The translations under genes and the position numbers were made by a program. DNA of 22,541 bases from an uncultured Eubacteriales bacterium (GTDB lineage: Bacteria > Bacillota > Clostridia > Oscillospirales > Oscillospiraceae). Where the stretch lies: contig URDG01000041.1 in NCBI GenBank assembly GCA_900546515.1, forward strand, positions 1 to 22,541, in the 5' to 3' direction. Within the stretch, counting starts at the first letter, position 1. Each line of letters starts with the position of its first letter. Below the pieces are notes generated by a model. The model was not told where the DNA came from and did not search any database. It worked only from the letters and a program-made list of their open reading frames with translations. Shown here in pieces: positions 8,384-16,595 of the stretch.

Positions 8384-9988
8384 ATGAAAATAACATTTCT
8401 CGGCGCGGCCCATGAGGTGACCGGAAGCATGACCTATATCGAGGTCGGCGACAAGAAGGGAATTGTGGACTGTGGTATGGAGCAGGGCAAGGATCTTTTT
8501 GTGAACGAGGAGCTGCCCATCCCGGCGGGCGAACTGGATTTTGTATTGCTCACGCATGCGCACATCGACCACTCCGGCAGGCTGCCGCTCCTGTATAAAA
8601 ACGGCTACCGCGGCCCGGTATATGCCAGTGCCGCGACCTGCTCGCTGTGTGAGATAATGCTGCGCGACTGCGCGAACATCCAGATGTCGGACGCCGAGTG
8701 GCGCAACAACAAGGCCAAACGCTCAGGCGCTGAGTTTGTCGAACCGCTTTATGACATGGAGGACGCTGAGGGCATACTGCGTCAGATGCGGCCTTGCCCG
8801 TACAATGAGCAGATCCAGGTCAACGACTGCGTAACCATCCGTCTTACGGACGTAGGCCATCTTCTCGGCTCTGCCGCTGTCGAGCTGTGGCTGCATGAAA
8901 ACGGCGAAATGCGCAAGATCACGTTCTCCGGCGATATCGGCAACAAAGATCAGCCGATCCTGCGCGATCCGCAGCATGTCAGGGACACGGAGTACCTTGT
9001 AATGGAGTCTACCTACGGCGACAGGTATCATGACGCCGTGAGGACGGACTATGTGACCGAGCTTGCCGCGCGCATCCAGAAGGTGCTTGACCGCGGCGGA
9101 AACCTTATAATTCCGTCTTTCGCGGTGGGCCGGACGCAGGAGATGCTGTATTTCATCCGCGAGATCAAGGAGCGCGGTCTTGTGAAAGGCCACGGTGATT
9201 TCCCGGTATACGTCGACAGCCCCCTTGCCGTCGAGGCGACGAGGGTTTTCCTCCAGTGTGACACACAGTTTGTGGACGACGAGATGCGCGCCGTCATCCG
9301 CTCCAGCGTCAACCCGCTGGTTTTCCCCGGCCTGAAGCTCACGGTCTCGACTGACGAGTCCAAGGGCATAAACGAGGATAAGACGCCCAAGGTGATACTC
9401 TCCGCAAGCGGTATGTGCGACGCGGGCCGTGTACGCCACCATCTCAAGCACAATCTCTGGCGGCGCGAGTCGATGGTGCTCTTCGTCGGCTATCAGGCTG
9501 TGGGAACTCCGGGGCGCATGCTTGTCGACGGCGCGAAGAAGATCAAGCTCCTCGGCGAGGAGATCATGGTCAATGCCGAGATCGACGTGCTGCCCGGCGT
9601 CAGCGGACACGCGGACAAGGGCGGCCTTATCAACTGGCTCAAAGGCTTTGAAAATAAGCCCAGGCTCGTATTTATAAACCACGGCGACCCGGACGCGGCG
9701 GACAGCTTTGCAAAGTGTCTCAACGAAGAGCTTGGCTATAAGGCGTATGCGCCCTACAGCGGCACTAGCTTCGACCTTATGAGCGGCGAATTCGTGCGCG
9801 TCACCGAGGGGAAGCCCATAGTAAAGACAGCCGGCAGGGGCAGGGCTGTAAGTCCCGTTTTCATGCGGCTCGTCGCAGCGGCGGAGAAGCTGCTTAAGGT
9901 CTGCCGTACTCTCGAAGGCAGGGCTAACAAGGAACTTGCGCGCTATGCTGATCAGATAGAGAAGCTGATCGAAAAAATGGAAAAATAA
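8384..9988 (+). CDS. MBL-fold metallo-hydrolase with beta-CASP and RNA-specificity domains (CPSF/RNase-like)
   Basis: Predicted zinc-dependent ribonuclease of the single-chain CPSF-like type. The metallo-beta-lactamase signature H-A-H-I-D-H is at residues 58-63. Then come S-G-D-I-G-N, S-T-Y-G-D-R, the beta-CASP block I-P-S-F-A-V-G-R-T-Q-E-M, V-Y-V-D-S-P-L-A and S-A-S-G-M-C-D-A-G-R. The C-terminal RNA-metabolising MBL domain has G-V-S-G-H-A-D and I-N-H-G-D-P. The last 65 or so residues form a charged helical tail. I chose the ATG at 8384 (534 residues), with GAAGGG at 8368-8373, over an upstream TTG at 8366 that gives six unconserved extra residues. It lacks the RNase J-specific C-terminal arrangement, so rnj is not assigned. 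Substrate RNA is unknown. Confidence 0.9.
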   Translation: MKITFLGAAHEVTGSMTYIEVGDKKGIVDCGMEQGKDLFVNEELPIPAGELDFVLLTHAHIDHSGRLPLLYKNGYRGPVYASAATCSLCEIMLRDCANIQMSDAEWRNNKAKRSGAEFVEPLYDMEDAEGILRQMRPCPYNEQIQVNDCVTIRLTDVGHLLGSAAVELWLHENGEMRKITFSGDIGNKDQPILRDPQHVRDTEYLVMESTYGDRYHDAVRTDYVTELAARIQKVLDRGGNLIIPSFAVGRTQEMLYFIREIKERGLVKGHGDFPVYVDSPLAVEATRVFLQCDTQFVDDEMRAVIRSSVNPLVFPGLKLTVSTDESKGINEDKTPKVILSASGMCDAGRVRHHLKHNLWRRESMVLFVGYQAVGTPGRMLVDGAKKIKLLGEEIMVNAEIDVLPGVSGHADKGGLINWLKGFENKPRLVFINHGDPDAADSFAKCLNEELGYKAYAPYSGTSFDLMSGEFVRVTEGKPIVKTAGRGRAVSPVFMRLVAAAEKLLKVCRTLEGRANKELARYADQIEKLIEKMEK

Positions 9989-10035
9989 CCGAGTAAGATC
10001 AACGCAAATTTTAGCATGTAAAAAAAGAGTTATCA

Positions 10036-10064
10036 TTGACGAATTGCAAAGGCTGTGTTAACAT
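10036..10064 (+). promoter_or_regulatory. Strong candidate promoter for the kinase-like/C-type lectin gene
   Basis: TTGACG (10036-10041), a 17-base spacer and TAACAT (10059-10064), followed by an AT-rich start region. The GTG start at 10102 is 37 bases downstream. No convincing terminator lies between the 9988 stop and this promoter. Confidence 0.7.
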
Positions 10065-10101
10065 AATATTATAAACAGAGCCTGTGGGGAGGAGGTCCAC
10101 C

Positions 10102-11811
10102 GTGAAAAAAACAGAGTTCGACCCGAATAGGATCGTTGGGGACAGCATTATCGGCTTTGACCGGCAGCAGCTGTGCGAGTTTATCATAAAACTGTGTGAG
10201 CGCGTCAAGGCGGATGTGGGTGCGGGCGCATACCGCGGGGGCATATTCCCTGAAAATATAAGTCTTGACAGTGATGGAAACCTTGCGATAGGCCCGGCAA
10301 GAAAAGAGGACTGGGACGGACAGGAGCTTCAATTCCTGCCGCCGGAGCTCTACTGGAACGGGCGTCCCGGCCCCGCGTCGGACGTGTATTCCATCGGTAT
10401 GATAATGTACTATGCAGTCAGCGGCGGAAAGCTGCCGTTCGACGGCGAGTGCAAGGACGCCCAGCTCAGGCGAATGGGCGGGGACGATTATGAGCCGCCC
10501 CGTGCGGCCGGCCGCCGCCTTGGCGATATTATAAAAAAAGCGACGCGCTTCAAAGCCGCGGAGCGCTATCAGAGCATGGATGAGCTGCGCGTTATGGCGG
10601 AGAGCTGCCTGAAGAATCTGTATCTCAACGGCGCGCCGAGCGCTGAGATCATATTCAACAAGAACGACGACGATCTGAGCGACCTTGAGCGTATGATGGT
10701 CGGTATTATCGAGAAAGCGGAAGATCAGCCGCTGCCGGAGCCTGAACCCGTTCAGGAGCCGGAGCAGCCCGGCGGCGAAGAACCAGCCGGGAGCGCCGAG
10801 CCGGAAGAGAACGCCGCAGCTGAGGCGCCCGATGAGACAGCGGTTCCCGATGCCGGTGATGAAGCTGCTGAGAAAGCGCCGGAAGCTCCCGCAGAGGAGG
10901 CCGAACCTGCCGCCGAGCCGCGCATACCCAGACTCTATGTTGAAAAAAATCCCGAGCTTGAGCCCGTGGTACTGAAAAAACAACCGGATATAAGCCCCGT
11001 AGTGAGATACACGAGGGATACCGAGAAGGAGCGTCGTATGGCGGAAGAGGTAAAAAAACGCAGAAGGAGACCGGTCGCGGTCATTCTTGTGCTGTGTGCG
11101 GTATTGGTGATAGTGGCGATAATATTCAACGCTGTGATAAGAGACCTGAACCGCAGCATGGCCAGTATAACGGGGGCGCAGGCCTCCGCAGCCCCGGCAA
11201 GTCCCGGACTTGAAACAGAGGCCACCGAGCCGCCCGCAGAGGAGACCGTCGTGCCGACGGACGATGTCGACCCGGCCGATCTGCTGCCGCTTGAGCCTGA
11301 TCCCGAGGGAACGCCGTATATACCGGGAGCCGGAAATACAGAGGCCGGGACCGGCAGCACCGCCGCAGCCGCGGCAACGCCGAATGCCGGCAATACAGGG
11401 GCGGACACCGAACAGGAACACCGCTATGAAATATTTGTCGAGGACATCAGCTGGACCGAGGCCGAGGCCAAGTGCGAGGCTCTGGGAGGCCACCTTGCGG
11501 TTCCAAACGACGCCGAAGAATTCAACAAGCTGGTAGAGCTTGCGGAGAGCAAGGGCATGTTCATGCTCTGGATCGGCGGCCACAGGGAAAACGGCAAAAT
11601 AGTCTGGGCGGACGGTTCGACGAGTCCTTATGAGCAGTGGGCGAAGGGCGAGCCCTCCTATGTCGATTCCTCCGACGGAGCTGCCGAGGATTACGTGCTT
11701 CTGTGGAACAACAGAGGCTGGTATTACAATGACAGCCGCAACGATCCCTGCGGAGAGTTCCCGCAGTGGTACGGCGGCAAGATGGCCTACATCTGCGAAT
11801 ACGGCGGATGA
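10102..11811 (+). CDS. Membrane protein: degenerate kinase C-lobe, acidic linker, one TM helix, C-type lectin domain
   Basis: Residues 1 to about 180 look like the C-terminal lobe of a Ser/Thr protein kinase: P-E-N-I-S-L-D-x-D-G-N near 50-60, a P-P-E activation-segment end, and S-D-V-Y-S-I-G with Asp94. There is no N-lobe or glycine loop. The H-R-D position reads Y-R-G-G and the D-F-G position reads I-G-P-A, so catalysis is unlikely (pseudokinase). About 206-290 is a Pro/Glu/Ala-rich acidic linker. A basic R-R-R-R stretch precedes one membrane helix (about 324-345). An Ala/Thr/Pro-rich extracellular linker follows, then a C-type lectin fold (about 441-569) with W-T-E-A-E-A-K-C, G-G-H-L-A, W-I-G-G and final Y-I-C. 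Predicted topology is kinase-like part inside, lectin outside. The GTG at 10102 is chosen because GGAGGAGG lies at 10088-10095; the GTG at 10084 falls within or before that site. Ligand and partner are unknown. Confidence 0.82.
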   Translation: MKKTEFDPNRIVGDSIIGFDRQQLCEFIIKLCERVKADVGAGAYRGGIFPENISLDSDGNLAIGPARKEDWDGQELQFLPPELYWNGRPGPASDVYSIGMIMYYAVSGGKLPFDGECKDAQLRRMGGDDYEPPRAAGRRLGDIIKKATRFKAAERYQSMDELRVMAESCLKNLYLNGAPSAEIIFNKNDDDLSDLERMMVGIIEKAEDQPLPEPEPVQEPEQPGGEEPAGSAEPEENAAAEAPDETAVPDAGDEAAEKAPEAPAEEAEPAAEPRIPRLYVEKNPELEPVVLKKQPDISPVVRYTRDTEKERRMAEEVKKRRRRPVAVILVLCAVLVIVAIIFNAVIRDLNRSMASITGAQASAAPASPGLETEATEPPAEETVVPTDDVDPADLLPLEPDPEGTPYIPGAGNTEAGTGSTAAAAATPNAGNTGADTEQEHRYEIFVEDISWTEAEAKCEALGGHLAVPNDAEEFNKLVELAESKGMFMLWIGGHRENGKIVWADGSTSPYEQWAKGEPSYVDSSDGAAEDYVLLWNNRGWYYNDSRNDPCGEFPQWYGGKMAYICEYGG

Positions 11812-11824
11812 GCCGCTGATATAT

Positions 11825-11862
11825 ATTCTGAAAAAGCCGCCGTATGGCGGCTTTTTCAGAAT
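11825..11862. terminator. Perfect 17-bp bidirectional terminator
   Basis: Arms of 17 bases (11825-11841 and 11846-11862) pair perfectly around a GTAT loop. The GC core is GCCGCC/GGCGGC, with five A before and five T after, so it can terminate in both directions. The next gene starts 21 bases later. Confidence 0.88.
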
Positions 11863-11883
11863 CGGAAACATGGAGAAGCTTGA

Positions 11884-12891
11884 ATGGCCAGACGTGAATT
11901 TGATCTGAAAGGTATTCTGGATATACCGCTGTGGGAAAAGGTGCAGGATCAGCTTGCAAAGCTTACAGGTACTGCTATCATAACCGTTGACTATAAGGGA
12001 ACGCCGGTCACAAAGCACAGCTGCCGCACGGAGTTTTGCAGTGTGATCCGTGAAAACCCCGTCTCACGAAAGCGCTGCTACCGCTGCGATGCGCTGGCCG
12101 GACTGGAAGCTGTCCGCCTTGAGCGGCCTTATATCTATCTCTGCCATTGCGGCATAGTTGATGTCGCCGTGCCGGTGATGGTGGGCAACAGGTATCTGGG
12201 CGCTGTCATGTTCGGACAGGTCAGAATAGCAAATAATGATAACAGCGGCAAGGTGGAGCGGCTCGTTAACGAGATAAGCTCCTTTCAGAATGAGGGAGAA
12301 GCAGCGAGAAAGGAGCTCATCGAAAAGTTCAACCGCCTGCCCGAAATGGCATACGGCCGCATAGTAGAGATAGCCGATCTCATAAATTCCATTGTGAGTT
12401 ATGTTGTTGACCGCGCGATCCAGAGCCGCAATGAGGTGCAGACCTATAAGTGGCTTATGAATGTGAGCAGCGATGCTCCGGGAAGCGCCGGTGCGGAGAT
12501 CACCGGGCTTGAAGAGCTTGTGCCCGAGAGCGCGCCGGAGGATGATGAAACGCACGGAGACATCTCGAAGAGCAGCGCAGTGTATCCCGCTGTCGCATAT
12601 ATAAAGGGGCATCTGAGCGAGACAGTGACCATGAACTCCATGGCGGAGCTGTGTCACCTCAGCCCGAGTTATTTTTCACGCCTGTTCGGGCGTGAAGCCG
12701 GGGAAAACTATAATAGTTATGTAAACCGGCAAAAGATCAACGCCTCAAAGCGGCTTCTTCGGGAAACGAACAAGACCGTTTCTCAGATAGCCTTTGATCT
12801 GGGATACCAGGACGTAAGCCACTACATAAGTCTTTTCAAACGCTTCGAGGGTATCACTCCGACGGTCTACCGGCAATATAAATATAAATAA
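11884..12891 (+). CDS. PocR-type sensor / AraC-family transcriptional regulator
   Basis: One-component regulator of 335 residues. The N-terminal half matches the PocR sensory domain: a Cys-rich pattern F-C-S-V-I-R with later C-Y-R-C-D-A and Y-L-C-H-C-G, then V-P-V-M-V-G and L-G-A-V-M-F-G-Q-V. The last 100 residues are a double helix-turn-helix AraC domain: M-A-E-L-C-H-L-S-P-S-Y-F-S-R-L-F and the second helix set I-A-F-D-L-G-Y-Q-D-V-S-H-Y, then F-K-R-F-E-G-I-T-P. PocR-domain regulators are known to respond to small polyols such as propanediol or glycerol, and the domain may bind metal through its Cys/His. GGAGAAG at 11872-11878 supports this ATG; the ATG at 11870 is in another frame. Glycerol kinase lies two genes downstream, so regulation of that group is plausible but inferred. 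Confidence 0.9.
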   Translation: MARREFDLKGILDIPLWEKVQDQLAKLTGTAIITVDYKGTPVTKHSCRTEFCSVIRENPVSRKRCYRCDALAGLEAVRLERPYIYLCHCGIVDVAVPVMVGNRYLGAVMFGQVRIANNDNSGKVERLVNEISSFQNEGEAARKELIEKFNRLPEMAYGRIVEIADLINSIVSYVVDRAIQSRNEVQTYKWLMNVSSDAPGSAGAEITGLEELVPESAPEDDETHGDISKSSAVYPAVAYIKGHLSETVTMNSMAELCHLSPSYFSRLFGREAGENYNSYVNRQKINASKRLLRETNKTVSQIAFDLGYQDVSHYISLFKRFEGITPTVYRQYKYK

Positions 12892-12915
12892 AAAATGAAT
12901 GATACGGAACACAAG

Positions 12916-12953
12916 AGCTGGCGTCCTGTTTTCAGACGGGACGCCAGCTTTGT
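12916..12953 (+). terminator. Rho-independent terminator after the PocR/AraC gene
   Basis: Arms AGCTGGCGTCCTGT (12916-12929) and ACGGGACGCCAGCT (12936-12949) form a 14-bp stem with one G-U pair and a six-base loop, followed by a short T-rich tail. Confidence 0.8.
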
Positions 12954-13183
12954 ATATTATCCACAAAAACAGCGTTAAAGCCTTGTTAAAGATAAAAAAT
13001 TGACAATTCGTTATGACAAATTTGACACTAGCAGCAAAAAAACACTGCAAAAATTCAATATAACGTAACATTGCTGCTTACTGACTTCTTCGTGAATTTA
13101 TACTATTCTTGCTTCATAAACAACGGATTGAAATATAAAAACCGTTGGATTACACAAAAACTTTGGAGAAAGGTGAGAAAAAA
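12954..13183 (+). promoter_or_regulatory. AT-rich regulatory/leader region ahead of the membrane hydrolase
   Basis: This gap has no gene. It is much more AT-rich than its surroundings. TTGACA occurs at 13000-13005 and again at 13022-13027, exactly 22 bases apart, with a TATGACA between; direct repeats one to two helical turns apart are typical of AraC-family sites, so the neighbouring PocR/AraC protein may bind here. Either TTGACA could also be a -35 box, but no good -10 follows at 17 bases. A TATACT at 13099-13104 is the best -10 candidate. CAACGG (13121-13126) and CCGTTG (13142-13147) form a small leader hairpin. Exact promoter assignment is uncertain. Confidence 0.4.
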
Positions 13184-15019
13184 GTGAAAAAGAACAGAGC
13201 AAAGATATGGCTGTGCATTTCGCTGGCAATGTGCCTGATAAGTGCAATATTCGCATCTGCCGTTCAGGGCAGCTTCGGCCGCGTTAAGGTTTCGGAGCTG
13301 AGGCTTGTAGACAGGGCGGGATATGAAGTCAGCACACTGCTTTACAAACCCGAAAATGCGACGAGCGAGACCCCCGCACCGTGCATTATCACGGTTGAAG
13401 GCTGGTACAACAATAAGGAGATGCAGGATCTGTATTCCGTGGAGTATGCCCGCCGCGGATATGTCGTAATTGCGGTTGATATGCATGGACACGGCGACTC
13501 CGAGAGCACGGATTCCGCAGATCTGTACAGCGCGGCTGTCGGTCTTGACGCCGCAGTAGAGCTTGCCGGAACGCTGCCGTACGTAGACAATGCCAGAATC
13601 GCAGTCACCGGCCACTCCAGCGGCGGCGCAGCCTGCGACATGGCAGTCGGAATAGACAATGAGCGGGACGTTCCGCTTATCTCCGCAGTGCTTTATGAGG
13701 CATCTACGTGGATAGACGACACGGGCGTCGATCACAGCGCAGATCTTGACGGACGCTACGTTGGCATTATTGCCGATAAGTATGACGAGTTCTTCTACTG
13801 GACCACGGATGAAAACGGAAACGACACTGTACCTATGCAGTTCCTCACGACTCCCGATGCGAGAAACTTTGTCAACTTTAATGAGGGCTATGAAGGCGTT
13901 GCCGATGTAATACCGGGACAGTATTATGAAAAGGACGGCCTTTTCCGCGTTATATATCAGCCGGACTGCACACATCCCTGGGTGCATTTCTCCGCGACCT
14001 GCGTTGGCTACGGCATACAGTTTTTCGATGATGCGTTCGGCGCACCGAATCCGATACCTGCAAACAATCAGGTATGGCAGTGGAAAACGGCTTTCAACTT
14101 CCTTGGCCTTGTCGGAATAGTCGTGTTTGTTCTGTCGTTCATGTGCGTCATGCTCGACACCAAATACTTCGGCGTGCTCAAGGCGGAAGCTCCTGTTGAG
14201 CCGGTGGCCGTAAAGGATGGAAAGAGCAAGGCATGGTTCTGGATCCCGCTCATCCTCTGCGCAGCATTTTCGGGTCTGAGCTATTACTGGACGATAGTGA
14301 ACGTCTACTCCAACACTACGGCATTCTTTGTCCAGAGCGGTCCGCTGACCACCGGCGTGTGGTGCGTTCTCTGCGGCGTGTTTGCACTCATCGTGCTGCT
14401 CGTATACTATTACTGCTACGGCAAGAAGAACGGTTTTGATCCCGTTGAGCGCGGAGTGAAGATCAGCCTCAGCCGTCTGTGGCGCACTGTCGTTCTGGCT
14501 GTTCTCACAACGGCCCTCGCGTTCCTGATACTGTTCTTTGCCGACTACTTCTTCAAGTCCGACTTCCGTCTCTGGGTTCTTACGCTCAAAGCATTTGACG
14601 CAGATAAGGTTATCATCGGTTTGAGATATCTGCCGCTGTTCCTTGTGTTCTATGTTATCAACTCTGTGTCCTTCAACTGCTTCAATTACAACACTATCGG
14701 CGGAAAGTTCAACAATCTCATTCTCAGCGTGTTCAACAGCCTCGGCGCTATGGTGTTTGTTGCGATACAGTATATAACCTTCTTCTCGACCGGCGCTCTC
14801 AAATGGTATTCCACCGAGGGCTTCCGCATAAGCGGTATCTGGCTCTATCCCGCAATGATCTACCTCTTTGTCACTCCGTTTATGACTCGCTTCATTTACA
14901 AAAAGACAAAGAATCCGTATCTCTGCGCGATAGTAAATGCGATACTCATTACCATGATGTGCGTTGCCAATACTACCACTGTCCTTGGCGGCGGCGCCGT
15001 TGTAGCGGCAAACTACTGA
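13184..15019 (+). CDS. Alpha/beta hydrolase fused to a multi-helix membrane domain
   Basis: 611 residues from the GTG at 13184, preceded by GGAGAAAGG/AGGTGAG. The upstream TTG at 13145 sits inside a leader hairpin and only adds a charged run before the signal anchor, so I rejected it. One N-terminal membrane helix (about 8-29) is followed by an alpha/beta-hydrolase domain with D-M-H-G-H-G-D-S (oxyanion/turn region) and the nucleophile elbow G-H-S-S-G-G (Ser145). A late His in T-H-P-W-V-H-F is the likely catalytic His. From about residue 304 come eight predicted membrane helices, starting near 304, 351, 392, 434, 481, 512, 552 and 582. The catalytic part is expected outside, by topology. Substrate is unknown; lipid, ester or peptide-like substrates are possible. 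It shares a stretch with glpK and lies downstream of the PocR/AraC regulator. Confidence 0.82.
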   Translation: MKKNRAKIWLCISLAMCLISAIFASAVQGSFGRVKVSELRLVDRAGYEVSTLLYKPENATSETPAPCIITVEGWYNNKEMQDLYSVEYARRGYVVIAVDMHGHGDSESTDSADLYSAAVGLDAAVELAGTLPYVDNARIAVTGHSSGGAACDMAVGIDNERDVPLISAVLYEASTWIDDTGVDHSADLDGRYVGIIADKYDEFFYWTTDENGNDTVPMQFLTTPDARNFVNFNEGYEGVADVIPGQYYEKDGLFRVIYQPDCTHPWVHFSATCVGYGIQFFDDAFGAPNPIPANNQVWQWKTAFNFLGLVGIVVFVLSFMCVMLDTKYFGVLKAEAPVEPVAVKDGKSKAWFWIPLILCAAFSGLSYYWTIVNVYSNTTAFFVQSGPLTTGVWCVLCGVFALIVLLVYYYCYGKKNGFDPVERGVKISLSRLWRTVVLAVLTTALAFLILFFADYFFKSDFRLWVLTLKAFDADKVIIGLRYLPLFLVFYVINSVSFNCFNYNTIGGKFNNLILSVFNSLGAMVFVAIQYITFFSTGALKWYSTEGFRISGIWLYPAMIYLFVTPFMTRFIYKKTKNPYLCAIVNAILITMMCVANTTTVLGGGAVVAANY

Positions 15020-15039
15020 TAAGCAAGTCAATACTAAAG

Positions 15040-15067
15040 AGAGCCGCCGCGTCAGCGGCGGCTCTTC
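15040..15067 (+). terminator. Hairpin between membrane hydrolase and glpK (leaky terminator or processing site)
   Basis: AGAGCCGCCGC and GCGGCGGCTCT form a perfect 11-bp GC-rich stem with a GTCA loop. The downstream T-run is poor (TCTTCTGC overlapping), so partial read-through to glpK is likely. I see no clear promoter in the 25 bases between it and the glpK start. Confidence 0.6.
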
Positions 15068-15090
15068 TGCTATTAAAAAGGAGCATGTAA

Positions 15091-16587
15091 ATGAGATATA
15101 TAATGTCCCTCGATCAGGGGACGACAAGCTCTCGCTGTATTTTGTTTGACCATGCGGGGAATATCTGCGCATCCGTGCAGAAGGAATTCCGGCAGATATA
15201 CCCTCAACCCGGATGGGTAGAGCACGATGCGGACGAGATATGGGACACCACGCTTGAAGTGTCGCGTATGGCGATGAATAAGCTCGGCGCGGCGGCGTCC
15301 GACATTGCAGCTATAGGCATAACGAATCAGCGCGAGACGACGGTGATCTGGGACAAGGCTACCGGCAAGCCGGTAGCAAATGCAATAGTCTGGCAGTGCC
15401 GCCGCACGTCGGCAATCATTGACGGGATCGTCTCCGCCGGTTATTCCGAAATGATACGCGCAAAGACCGGCCTTATGCCGGATGCCTATTTTTCCGCATC
15501 CAAGATAAAATGGCTGCTGGATAACGTACCCGGGGCGAGAGCGCATGCAGAGCGTGGAGAGCTGTTGTTCGGAACGATAGACAGCTGGCTCATATGGAAG
15601 CTCACAGGCGGCCGCGTGCATGTAACGGATCAGACCAACGCCAGCCGCACGATGCTCTACAACATACATGAGCTGTGCTGGGACGAAGAGCTGCTGGAGC
15701 TGTTCGGCGTACCGGAGTGCATGCTCCCGGAGGTAAAGCCGTCGAGCTGCATATACGGGCGTACCGAGTACGGGCTGTACGGAGGGGAGATACTCATAGG
15801 CGGCGCGGCAGGGGATCAGCAATGCGCGCTGTTCGGACAGTGCTGCTTCGAGCCGGGACAGGTGAAAAACACCTACGGCACAGGCTGTTTTCTGCTGATG
15901 AATACCGGCAGAGAGCCTGTAGAGAGCCGCAGCGGCCTTGTCACGACGATCGCCGTGGGATTTGACGATCATGTTGAGTACGCCCTTGAGGGCAGCGTTT
16001 TTATCGCGGGCGCGGCCGTACAGTGGCTGCGCGATGAGCTGGCGGTCATATCGGATTCGGCCGAGAGCGAGCAGTATGCACTCTCCGTGCCCGATTCGGC
16101 CGGTGGCTACGTTGTGCCTGCTTTTACCGGCCTTGGCGCTCCGTACTGGAATCAGGATGCGAGGGGCATTGTCGTGGGCATCACGCGCGGCTTCAGCCGT
16201 GCGCATCTTGTCCGCGCCGCGCTGGAATCGCTCGCATACCAGACAAATGATCTTGTCAGAGCCATGGAGCGGGATTCCGGCATCACAATGGCGGGACTGC
16301 GTGTGGACGGCGGCGCATGTGCCAATAATTTCCTCATGCAGTTCCAGAGCGATGTGAGCGCATGCAAGGTCTACAGGCCGTGGTGCATAGAGACGACGGC
16401 TCTGGGTGCAGCCTATCTTGCGGGATTGGCGGCGGGATACTGGGAGAGCCGGGCTGACATCCGCGAAAACTGGGCCGTTGACAATATATTTGCCCCCGCA
16501 ATAGACAACGGAAAACGCGAAACACTTCTCCGCGGCTGGAAGCGTGCCGTGCGCACGGCGATAGCATGGGCCGAGGATAAAGAATAA
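15091..16587 (+). CDS. glpK: Glycerol kinase
   Basis: Phosphorylates glycerol with ATP to sn-glycerol 3-phosphate in the cytosol. FGGY-family features are in order: S-L-D-Q-G-T-T-S-S-R at the N-terminus (phosphate 1 motif), P-G-W-V-E-H-D, G-I-T-N-Q-R-E-T-T (glycerol-binding region), D-S-W-L-I-W-K-L-T-G-G, T-D-x-T-N-A-S-R-T, G-D-Q-Q-C-A-L-F-G-Q, K-N-T-Y-G-T-G-C-F, and the C-terminal V-D-G-G-A-C-A-N-N adenosine motif. The 498 residues are normal. AAGGAG at 15078-15083 is seven bases from the ATG. No glpF, glpD or glpO neighbour is seen. The upstream PocR-type regulator fits polyol-responsive control, but this is inferred. Confidence 0.96.
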   Translation: MRYIMSLDQGTTSSRCILFDHAGNICASVQKEFRQIYPQPGWVEHDADEIWDTTLEVSRMAMNKLGAAASDIAAIGITNQRETTVIWDKATGKPVANAIVWQCRRTSAIIDGIVSAGYSEMIRAKTGLMPDAYFSASKIKWLLDNVPGARAHAERGELLFGTIDSWLIWKLTGGRVHVTDQTNASRTMLYNIHELCWDEELLELFGVPECMLPEVKPSSCIYGRTEYGLYGGEILIGGAAGDQQCALFGQCCFEPGQVKNTYGTGCFLLMNTGREPVESRSGLVTTIAVGFDDHVEYALEGSVFIAGAAVQWLRDELAVISDSAESEQYALSVPDSAGGYVVPAFTGLGAPYWNQDARGIVVGITRGFSRAHLVRAALESLAYQTNDLVRAMERDSGITMAGLRVDGGACANNFLMQFQSDVSACKVYRPWCIETTALGAAYLAGLAAGYWESRADIRENWAVDNIFAPAIDNGKRETLLRGWKRAVRTAIAWAEDKE

Positions 16588-16595
16588 AAAAGCAC

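Noticed and set aside
10069..12018. Minus-strand open frame of 649 codons across the kinase-like/lectin gene
   Set aside because: Shadow of the + strand gene; it crosses a promoter and a bidirectional terminator and shows no recognisable domain.
13145..13183. TTG at 13145 as the start of the membrane hydrolase
   Set aside because: It lies in a small leader hairpin and upstream of the ribosome binding site that serves the GTG at 13184.
13103..15172. Minus-strand open frame of 689 codons opposite the membrane hydrolase
   Set aside because: The + strand frame has a catalytic elbow, signal anchor and membrane helices; the minus frame is featureless and rich in Cys/His/Arg, as expected for antisense.
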